From Burkholderia mayonis (lineage in GTDB: Bacteria; Pseudomonadota; Gammaproteobacteria; Burkholderiales; Burkholderiaceae), in contig NZ_CP013387.1 in NCBI RefSeq assembly GCF_001523745.2, forward strand, positions 2,294,001 through 2,358,000: a stretch of 64,000 nt of DNA, given 5' to 3'. Of the stretch, positions 57,076-64,000 are shown one piece after another. Position 1 is the stretch's first letter; each line of letters opens with the position of its first letter. The translations under genes were made by a program, and so were the position numbers. The notes under the pieces are model-generated. The model had not been told where the DNA came from. It did not search any database and was given only the letters and a program-made list of their open reading frames with translations.

Positions 57076-57229
57076 GATAGGACACGGTAATCGTCGGATA
57101 TAAAGGGACGCGAGAGAGCGGCGCGCATCGCGCGACGTTTGCCCGCGCCGCGCGACGGTGAGCATGTTCGGGAGTGTGCGCGGCGTCCACGAAGAACAGT
57201 CGGCTTCATCGACCACCGAGGATATGACC

Positions 57230-58738
57230 ATGCGCAACGATGCGCGCCACGACGAACGGCATCAGCGGCGGCACGGCATCGCGCGCCGAGTGTCGCGGCA
57301 TGCCGCCGCGCTCGCACTGTGCGCGGCCGTGTCGGGCTGCCTGTCTCTCGCGCCCGACTATGCGCGCCAACCGCCGCCCGTGCCCGCTGCCTATCCGGCC
57401 TACCCGGCCGATCCGACGGGCGCCGGCGCGCGCGCGCTCGACCAGCTCGACTGGCGCCAGTATTTCGTCGATCCGCGGCTGCAAGCGCTGATCGAGACCG
57501 CGCTCGCGAACAACCGTGATCTGCGGATCGCGACGCAGCGCGTCGAGGAGGCGCGCGCGATGTACGGCATCCGTCGCGCGGACCAGTTTCCGACGATCGC
57601 CGCGAATGCCGCGTACATCCGCTTCCGCGAGCCGGGCGGCCTGCTGCTGCCGAATCCGATCCTCGGCGAGCTGTATTCGGCGTCGCTCAGCGAAGTCCAA
57701 TGGGAGATCGACTTCTGGGGCCGCGTGCGCAACCTGAAGGCCGCTGCACGCGATTCGTTCCTCGCGAGCGACGCATCGCGCCGCGCGGTGACGATCAGCC
57801 TCATCGGCCAGGTCGCCGATGCGTATCTGTCGCTTTGCGCATACGACGAGCGCCTCGCGCTGACGAACGAGACGATCGCGAGCCGCCGCGAATCGCTGCG
57901 GATCTTCCGACGCCGCTACGAGGAAGGCGCGATCTCGAAGCTCGATCTGACGCAATCGGAAATCCTGCTGCAACAGGCGCAGACGCTCGGCTCGCAGCTC
58001 GAGCAAGCGCGCGACGTGCAGCAGCACGCGCTCGATCTGCTCGTCGGCAAGCGCGCGCCGGCGCAGACGCTCGCGTCGCTCGTCGACTCGAGCATCGCGC
58101 CGTACCTCGCGCCCGGCCTGCCGTCGGCGCTCCTGGCGAACCGTCCCGACGTCGTCGCGGCCGAGTATCAGTTGCGCGCCGCCCACGCGAACATCGGCGC
58201 CGCGCGCGCGGCGTTCTTTCCGCGCATCGCGCTGACGAGCTCGATCGGCTCCGGCAGCACAGAGCTGCACAACCTGTTCGCGTCCGGCACGAGCGCGTGG
58301 AACTTCGTTCCGAACCTGTCGATGCCGATCTTCGACGCGGGCCGCAACATCAGCAACCTGAAGCTCGCGAAGGCGCGCCGCAAAGAAGCGGTCGCGCAAT
58401 ACGAGAAGACGATCCAGTCGGCGTTTCGCGACGTCGCCGACGCGCTCGCCGCGCGCCACTGGCTCGCCGATCAGGTGCGCATCGCGCAGGACACGCTCGC
58501 GACACAGTCCGAGCGCGCGCGGCTCGCGAAGCTGCGCTACGACAGCGGCGCCGCGCGCTTTCTCGAAGTGCTCGACGCGCAGCGCGACTTGCTGAGCGCG
58601 CAGCAGCAGCTCGTGCAGACGCGCCGCGCGCTGCTGTCGAGCCGCGTCGCACTGTACGCGGCACTCGGCGGCAATCTCGCCGAGCCCGCGCGCGACGCTG
58701 CGCAATCGTCCTCCTCCACCGAACCCTCAGTGAAATAA
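57230..58738 (+). CDS. Outer-membrane efflux lipoprotein (NodT/TolC family) of the second export system
   Basis: The 502-residue protein has a signal and lipobox VSGC, two OEP repeats ([53 protein letters not shown]), a typical outer-membrane efflux channel. GAGG is 8 bp before ATG 57230; ATG 57224 is the other choice. It is the first gene of four that read TolC-like, HlyD, RbbA-like, YhhJ-like; compare yhiI-rbbA-yhhJ of E. coli, which lacks its own channel gene. Confidence 0.88.
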   Translation: MRNDARHDERHQRRHGIARRVSRHAAALALCAAVSGCLSLAPDYARQPPPVPAAYPAYPADPTGAGARALDQLDWRQYFVDPRLQALIETALANNRDLRIATQRVEEARAMYGIRRADQFPTIAANAAYIRFREPGGLLLPNPILGELYSASLSEVQWEIDFWGRVRNLKAAARDSFLASDASRRAVTISLIGQVADAYLSLCAYDERLALTNETIASRRESLRIFRRRYEEGAISKLDLTQSEILLQQAQTLGSQLEQARDVQQHALDLLVGKRAPAQTLASLVDSSIAPYLAPGLPSALLANRPDVVAAEYQLRAAHANIGAARAAFFPRIALTSSIGSGSTELHNLFASGTSAWNFVPNLSMPIFDAGRNISNLKLAKARRKEAVAQYEKTIQSAFRDVADALAARHWLADQVRIAQDTLATQSERARLAKLRYDSGAARFLEVLDAQRDLLSAQQQLVQTRRALLSSRVALYAALGGNLAEPARDAAQSSSSTEPSVK

Positions 58739-58749
58739 GGTCCGTTGTC

Positions 58750-59823
58750 ATGATCCAGGTCACCAGGAAGCAGATCGTCGCCGCGGCCGCCGTCGCCGCG
58801 GTCGCGCTCGGCGGTTACTACGGCTGGACGCTGTTGCGCAATCAGGGCCCGGGCGACGGCTTCGCGAGCGGCAACGGCCGCATCGAGGCCACCGAGATCG
58901 ATGTCGCGACGAAGCTGCCCGGCCGCATCGACGAAATTCTCGTCGACGAAGGCGATTTCGTGAAGGCGGGCCAGCCGCTCGCGAAGATGGAGATCCAGGT
59001 GCTGCGCGCGCAGTACGACGAAGCGACCGCGCAGCGGCAGCGCGCGCTGAACACCGCGGCCGGCGTCGAGTCGCAGGTCGCGCAGCGCAGGAGCGACAAG
59101 GTGGCCGCGCAGGCAATGGTCGTGCTGCGCGAGAGCGAGCTCGACGCCGCGAAGCGCCGGCTCGTGCGTTCCGAGACGCTGTCGCGCGAAGGCGCGTCGT
59201 CGATGCAGGAGCTCGACGACGATCGCGCGCGCAGCCGCAGCGCGCAAGCGGCCGTGTCCGCGGCGGCCGCGCAGGTTTCCGCCGCGCAGGCCGCGATCGA
59301 GGCGACCGAAGCGCAGCTCGTCGCCGCGCATTCGGCGGTGACGGCGGCCGATGCGACCGTCGCACGCGTGCAGGCCGACATCAACGACAGCGAGCTCGCG
59401 TCGCCGCGCGACGGCCGCGTCCAATACCGCGTCGCGCAGCCGGGCGAAGTGCTGCCCGCGGGCGGCAAGGTGCTGAATCTCGTCGATCTGTCGGACGTCT
59501 ACATGACGTTCTTTCTGCCGGAGACGGTCGTCGGCCGGGTCGCGCTCGGCGCCGACGCGCGGATCATCCTCGACGCCGCGCCGAACTACGTGATTCCCGC
59601 GACCGTGTCGTTCGTCGCGAGCACCGCGCAGTTCACGCCGAAGACCGTCGAAACCGCGAGCGAGCGGCAGAAGCTGATGTTTCGCGTGAAGGCGCGGATC
59701 GACCGCGAGCTGCTGCAAAAGCACTTGAAGCTCGTGAAGACGGGGCTGCCCGGCGTCGCATGGGTCCGCGTCGATCAGAGCAAGCCTTGGCCCGCGCAAC
59801 TGATGGTCAAGGTCCCGCAGTGA
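58750..59823 (+). CDS. HlyD-family membrane fusion protein (YhiI/YbhG-like)
   Basis: The 357-residue adaptor has one N-terminal membrane helix (about 10-30), a lipoyl domain ([33 protein letters not shown]), a coiled-coil hairpin rich in Ala/Gln (about 95-200) and a beta-barrel. It bridges the RbbA/YhhJ-like pump and the outer-membrane channel. Its stop overlaps the next start (GTGA). Confidence 0.9.
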   Translation: MIQVTRKQIVAAAAVAAVALGGYYGWTLLRNQGPGDGFASGNGRIEATEIDVATKLPGRIDEILVDEGDFVKAGQPLAKMEIQVLRAQYDEATAQRQRALNTAAGVESQVAQRRSDKVAAQAMVVLRESELDAAKRRLVRSETLSREGASSMQELDDDRARSRSAQAAVSAAAAQVSAAQAAIEATEAQLVAAHSAVTAADATVARVQADINDSELASPRDGRVQYRVAQPGEVLPAGGKVLNLVDLSDVYMTFFLPETVVGRVALGADARIILDAAPNYVIPATVSFVASTAQFTPKTVETASERQKLMFRVKARIDRELLQKHLKLVKTGLPGVAWVRVDQSKPWPAQLMVKVPQ

Positions 59824-62759
59824 GCACGCCGAGCGTCGTTCGATTCACGGACGTCAGCCTGCGCTACGGCAGGACGGTCGCGCTCGACCGCATCACGCTC
59901 GACGTCCCCGCCGGTCTCACGATCGGCCTGATCGGGCCGGACGGAGTCGGCAAGTCGAGCCTGCTCGCGCTCGCGTCCGGCGCGCGCGCGTTGCAGACGG
60001 GCGGCGTCGATGCGCTCGACGGCGACATGCGCTCGCGACGCCATCGCGAGCGCGTGTGCCGGCGCATCGCGTACATGCCGCAGGGGCTCGGCAAGAATCT
60101 GTATCCGACGCTGTCGGTCGAGGAAAACCTGCAGTTCTTCGCGCGCCTGTTCGGCCATGACGCCGACGAGCGCCGCCGCCGGATCGATGCGCTCACGCAG
60201 AGCACGGGCCTCTTCCCGTTCCTGTCGCGGCCGGCGGGCAAGCTGTCGGGCGGGATGAAGCAGAAGCTCGGCCTGTGCTGCGCGCTGATCCACGATCCCG
60301 ACCTGCTGATCCTCGACGAGCCGACGACGGGCGTCGATCCGCTCGCGCGCGCGCAGTTCTGGGATCTGATCGCGCGGATCCGCGCGGAGCGGCCGACGAT
60401 GAGCGTGATCGTCGCGACCGCATACATGGACGAGGCGCAGCGCTTCGACTGGCTGATCGCGATGGACGCGGGCCGCGTGCTCGCGACGGGCGCGCCCGCC
60501 GAGCTGCTCGCGCGCACCGGCTGCGACACGCTCGAAGCGGCGTTCATCGCGCTGTTGCCCGCGGACAAGCGGCGCGATCACAAGCCGGTGAAGATCGAGC
60601 CGCTGCGCGCCGACGCGCAGGCGGGCGTCGCGATCGAAGCGCGCGGCCTGACGATGCGCTTCGGCGACTTCACCGCGGTCGATCACGTGAGCTTCCGGAT
60701 CCGCCGCGGCGAGATCTTCGGCTTCCTCGGCTCGAACGGCTGCGGCAAGTCGACGACGATGAAGATGCTCACGGGCCTCCTGCCCGCGACCGAAGGCGAC
60801 GCGCGGTTGTTCGGCAAGCCCGTCGATCCGAAGGACATCAACACGCGCCGGCGCGTCGGCTACATGTCGCAGGCGTTTTCGCTCTACAGCGAGCTGACGG
60901 TTCGGCAGAACCTCGTGCTGCACGCGCGCCTCTTCGGCGTGCCGGCCGCCGACATCGGCGCGCGCGTCGACGAGATGGCGCACCGCTTCGGCCTCACCGA
61001 CATCTTCGATACGCTGCCCGACAGCCTGCCGCTCGGGATGCGCCAGCGGCTGTCGCTCGCGGTCGCGATGGTCCACAAGCCGGAGCTGCTGATCCTCGAC
61101 GAGCCGACGTCGGGCGTCGATCCTGTCGCGCGCGACGGCTTCTGGCAGTTGATGATCGATCTCGCGCGCCGCGATCAGGTGACGATCTTCATCTCGACGC
61201 ACTTCATGAACGAAGCGGAGCGCTGCGACCGGATCTCGCTGATGCACGCGGGCCGCGTGCTCGCGAGCGACTCGCCCGCCGGGCTCGTGCGCGCGCGCGG
61301 CGCGGCGACGCTCGAAGATACATTCATCGGGTATCTCGTCGATGCGTCGGCAGAGGAGCAGGACGGCGGCGGCGCGGCGGAAGCGGCGAGTTCCGCGCAT
61401 CGGCAACGCGCGGCCGGTGGGAATGCCGATGCCGACGTCGATACTCACGCCGACGCGCGTGCAAGAGTCGGCGCCTCGGCCGACAGCGATGCCGTCGCCG
61501 ACGCCGGCGTCAAACTCGAAACCCGAGACAGCGCCGCCGCCGCGTCACGCGCCATATCCGAAGCACCCGACGCACCCGCCCCGCTCGTCGCTTCGCCGCG
61601 ATCCGCACCAACCGAAATCGACCTGCCCCACCGCGCCTTCAGCGCCCAGCGCGCGCTCAGCTACATGTGGCGCGAGATGCTCGAACTGCGCCGCGACCCG
61701 GTTCGCGCGACGCTCGCGCTGATCGGCTCGCTCGTGCTGATGTGCGTGATCGGCATCGGCATCAGCCTCGACGTCGAGGATCTGACCTACGCCGTGCTCG
61801 ACCGCGACCAGACCGAGCTGAGCCACGACTACGCGCTGAACCTGTCCGGCTCGCGCTACTTCGTCGAGCGGCCGGCGCTGTCCGACTACGCGGAGCTCGA
61901 CCGCCGGATGCGCGACGGCGAGCTGTCGCTCGCGATCGAGATCCCGCCGCATTTCGCGCGCGATGTCGAACGCGGCGCTTCCGTGCAGATCGGCATGTGG
62001 ATCGACGGCGCGATGCCGCAGCGCGCGGAGACGATCCGCGGCTACACGATCGGCATGCATACGATGTGGCTCTACGACCAGGCGCAGCATCGCCTCGGGA
62101 TGACGGCCGCGCCGCGCGCGGACATCGTCACGCGCTATCGCTACAACCCGGACGTGAAGAGCCTGCCCGCGATGATCCCCGCCGTGATGCCGCTCCTCTT
62201 GCTGATGCTGCCCGCGATGCTGACGGCGCTCGCCGTCGTCCGCGAGCGCGAGCTCGGCTCGATCCTGAACCTGTACGTGACGCCCGTCACGCGCACCGAG
62301 TTCCTGATCGGCAAGCAGGTGCCGTACGTCGTGCTCGCGATGCTGAACTTCCTGCTGATGACGGTGCTCGCGCGGATCGCGTTCGACGTGCCGGTCAAGG
62401 GCAGCTTCATGACGCTGCTGCTCGCGGTGCTGATCTTCAACGTCGTCGCGACGGGCATCGGCCTCCTCGCATCGACGTTCACGCGCAGCCAGGTCGCCGC
62501 GATCGTGATGACGATCATCGGCACGATGATTCCGACCGTGCAGTTCGCGGGCCTGCTGACGCCGCTGTCGTCGCTCGAGGGCGCCGGACGCTTCATCGGT
62601 GCCGTCTATCCGGCGACGTACATGCTGTCGATCAGCCGCGGCGTGTTCAACAAGGCGCTGTCGCTCTCCGATCTCTACTCGCAGTTCTGGCCGCTCGCCG
62701 CTTCGGCGCCGGTGATCCTCGGCGCGACCATACTGCTCTTGAAAAAACAGGAACGCTGA
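59820..62759 (+). CDS. rbbA: RbbA-like fused ABC transporter: two ATPase domains and a permease
   Basis: The 979-residue protein starts with GTG inside the upstream stop. ATPase 1 has Walker [10 protein letters not shown] (39-47), signature LSGGMKQ (142-148) and Walker B at 162-167. ATPase 2 has Walker [10 protein letters not shown] (304-312) and Walker [14 protein letters not shown]; its signature is degenerate (LPLGMRQRL), as in E. coli RbbA. A linker of about 95 residues, rich in Ala, Asp and Pro (about 515-610), joins an ABC-2 permease with a periplasmic domain and five C-terminal helices. E. coli RbbA is about 911 residues, so the linker explains the extra length. It belongs with the YhhJ-like permease next to it. 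Confidence 0.87.
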   Translation: MSTPSVVRFTDVSLRYGRTVALDRITLDVPAGLTIGLIGPDGVGKSSLLALASGARALQTGGVDALDGDMRSRRHRERVCRRIAYMPQGLGKNLYPTLSVEENLQFFARLFGHDADERRRRIDALTQSTGLFPFLSRPAGKLSGGMKQKLGLCCALIHDPDLLILDEPTTGVDPLARAQFWDLIARIRAERPTMSVIVATAYMDEAQRFDWLIAMDAGRVLATGAPAELLARTGCDTLEAAFIALLPADKRRDHKPVKIEPLRADAQAGVAIEARGLTMRFGDFTAVDHVSFRIRRGEIFGFLGSNGCGKSTTMKMLTGLLPATEGDARLFGKPVDPKDINTRRRVGYMSQAFSLYSELTVRQNLVLHARLFGVPAADIGARVDEMAHRFGLTDIFDTLPDSLPLGMRQRLSLAVAMVHKPELLILDEPTSGVDPVARDGFWQLMIDLARRDQVTIFISTHFMNEAERCDRISLMHAGRVLASDSPAGLVRARGAATLEDTFIGYLVDASAEEQDGGGAAEAASSAHRQRAAGGNADADVDTHADARARVGASADSDAVADAGVKLETRDSAAAASRAISEAPDAPAPLVASPRSAPTEIDLPHRAFSAQRALSYMWREMLELRRDPVRATLALIGSLVLMCVIGIGISLDVEDLTYAVLDRDQTELSHDYALNLSGSRYFVERPALSDYAELDRRMRDGELSLAIEIPPHFARDVERGASVQIGMWIDGAMPQRAETIRGYTIGMHTMWLYDQAQHRLGMTAAPRADIVTRYRYNPDVKSLPAMIPAVMPLLLLMLPAMLTALAVVRERELGSILNLYVTPVTRTEFLIGKQVPYVVLAMLNFLLMTVLARIAFDVPVKGSFMTLLLAVLIFNVVATGIGLLASTFTRSQVAAIVMTIIGTMIPTVQFAGLLTPLSSLEGAGRFIGAVYPATYMLSISRGVFNKALSLSDLYSQFWPLAASAPVILGATILLLKKQER

Positions 62760-62761
62760 TC

Positions 62762-63886
62762 ATGCAGCGCCTCGCGATCGTCTATCGTCTCGGCGTCAAG
62801 GAGCTGTGGAGCCTCGTGCGCGACCCGATCCTGCTCGTGCTGATCGCGTACACGTTCACCGTGTCGATCTACTCGGCCGCGACCGCGCGCCCGGACACGC
62901 TGCACATGGCGCCGATCGCGATCATCGACGAGGATGCGTCGCCGCTGTCCGCGCGGATCGCATCGGCGTTCTTCCCGCCGCAGTTCGCGCTGCCGAAGAT
63001 GGTGACGCTCGCGCAAGCGGACCGCGGGATGGATGCGGGCGACTTCACGTTCGCGCTCGACATCCCGCCGAACTTCCAGCGCGACGTGCTCGCGGGTCGG
63101 CCCGCGCAGATCCAGCTGAATGTCGACGCGACGCGGATGAGCCAGGCGTTCACGGGAAACGGCTACGTGCAGCAGATCGTGAGCGGCGAGATCGACGATT
63201 TCGCGCGGCGCTACCGGACGAACGCAACGCCGCCCGTCGACATCGCGATGCACATGCGCTTCAACCCGAACCTCGACCAGACGTGGTTCGGTTCGCTGAT
63301 GGAAGTGATCAACAACGTGACGCTGCTGTCGATGGTGCTCACGGGCGCCGCGCTGATCCGCGAGCGCGAGCACGGGACGATCGAGCACTTGCTCGTGATG
63401 CCGGTGACGCCAGGCGAGATCATGATGGCGAAGGTGTGGTCGATGGGGCTCGTCGTCGCGTGCGCGGCGGTGTTCTCGCTAACGTTCGTCGTGCGCGGCG
63501 CGCTGCACGTGCCGATCGAAGGATCAGTCGCGCTGTTCGTCGTGGGGATGGCGATTCACCTGTTCGCGACGACGTCGATGGGCATCTTTCTCGCGACGCT
63601 CGTGCGCAGCATGCCACAGTTCGGGATGCTGCTGGTGCTGGTGCTGCTGCCGCTGCAACTGCTGTCGGGCAGCCTGACGCCGCGCGAGAGCATGCCGTTC
63701 GCGGTGCAGAACATCATGCTCGCCGCGCCGACGACGCACTTCGTCGAAATCGGGCAGGCGATTCTCTATCGCGGCGCGGGGATCGAGACGGTTTGGCGGC
63801 AGTTTCTGATTCTGGCGGTGATCGGGACCGTATTGTTTCTGCTGTCGTTGAAGCGGTTTCGGAAGACGATCGGGCAGATGGCATAA
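62762..63886 (+). CDS. ABC-2 type permease (YhhJ-like)
   Basis: The 374-residue ABC-2 permease has one N-terminal helix (about 21-43), a periplasmic domain of about 160 residues, and five or six C-terminal helices, ending LKRFRKTIGQM. Segments such as MVLTGAALIREREHGTIEHLLVMPVTPGEIMMAK are typical of the family. It starts 2 bp after the RbbA-like stop and is the last gene of the operon. It would pair with the permease half of RbbA. Confidence 0.9.
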   Translation: MQRLAIVYRLGVKELWSLVRDPILLVLIAYTFTVSIYSAATARPDTLHMAPIAIIDEDASPLSARIASAFFPPQFALPKMVTLAQADRGMDAGDFTFALDIPPNFQRDVLAGRPAQIQLNVDATRMSQAFTGNGYVQQIVSGEIDDFARRYRTNATPPVDIAMHMRFNPNLDQTWFGSLMEVINNVTLLSMVLTGAALIREREHGTIEHLLVMPVTPGEIMMAKVWSMGLVVACAAVFSLTFVVRGALHVPIEGSVALFVVGMAIHLFATTSMGIFLATLVRSMPQFGMLLVLVLLPLQLLSGSLTPRESMPFAVQNIMLAAPTTHFVEIGQAILYRGAGIETVWRQFLILAVIGTVLFLLSLKRFRKTIGQMA

Positions 63887-64000
63887 GACGAAGAGCAAAA
63901 CCAGCCAATGGCGTTCCGGCCATGCGCAAATCGGTTCCAGAAAAAATAAACACGTCCCCATAAAATTGGGGCCAACGACACGATTCGCCCTCCGCCCCAT
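63887..64000. other. Window end, no gene
   Basis: Only 114 bp remain. A short CCCCA/TGGGG hairpin at about 63956-63971 has no U-tract and is not convincing as a terminator. Confidence 0.4.

Noticed and set aside
63956..63971. CCCCA/TGGGG hairpin as terminator of the RbbA-like operon
   Set aside because: Only five paired bases with an A/T loop and no U-tract.

Overview
The window is high-GC DNA (about two thirds G+C, third codon positions almost always G or C) with gene content typical of Burkholderia sensu stricto: a three-component anthranilate dioxygenase set with an AraC regulator, a benABCD set, catR-catBAC, a cyo quinol oxidase, a LysP permease, and an FNR-linked low-oxygen island. It looks like part of a secondary replicon of a B. 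pseudomallei-group or B. cepacia-complex strain, but the species cannot be settled from the sequence alone. No tRNA, rRNA, CRISPR array, IS element, integrase or attachment site was seen.

Layout. (1) 1-11.3 kb is mixed housekeeping: a truncated chemotaxis transducer, a REC-histidine kinase, a MaoC-like protein, an aldehyde dehydrogenase next to an acetolactate-synthase-like enzyme, a DUF445 membrane protein, a GNAT acetyltransferase, a cardiolipin-synthase-like lipoprotein and a HIT protein. (2) 11.5-19.6 kb is an aromatic island. andAc-Ad-Ab-Aa (minus strand) and the divergent AraC regulator andR turn anthranilate into catechol; catR and the divergent catB-catA-catC turn catechol into the lactone feeding the beta-ketoadipate pathway. 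(3) 19.7-23.5 kb is cyoABCD, followed by fadH and a divergent AraC regulator, an NTF2-like remnant and a DUF1059 protein. (4) 28.5-33.3 kb is benM and the divergent benABCD, which turns benzoate into catechol and so feeds the same cat genes. (5) 33.4-41.3 kb is an esterase, lysP, a PF10118 metal hydrolase with a striking upstream palindrome, a beta-CASP MBL protein and a PhaB-like reductase. (6) 42-57 kb is a low-oxygen island. It has an FNR-type regulator with all four Fe-S cysteines, and about ten TTGAC/T-N4-G/ATCAA sites lie in the spacers in front of a monohaem cytochrome c, a Zn alcohol dehydrogenase with a DUF3562 partner, an HPF/RaiA-like protein, a LOG-family protein, a triple-BON protein, a polysaccharide deacetylase, and a universal stress protein that heads an exporter operon. 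(7) 56-63.9 kb is a TetR regulator and a divergent TolC-like / HlyD / RbbA-like / YhhJ-like export system.

How it works together. The aromatic genes form two funnels (anthranilate and benzoate) converging on catechol ortho-cleavage, with paralogous LysR regulators CatR and BenM that each sit beside an ATAC-N7-(G/A)TAT site. Region 6 reads as a regulon physically grouped around its own oxygen sensor; its gene types (Usp, BON, PhaB, HPF-like, cytochrome c) resemble the low-oxygen-activated lxa locus known from B. cenocepacia. The least described parts are a second, non-FNR motif (TTTCCTAC and its complement) found in two island spacers, and a predicted operon joining a universal stress protein to a DevBCA-like ABC exporter.
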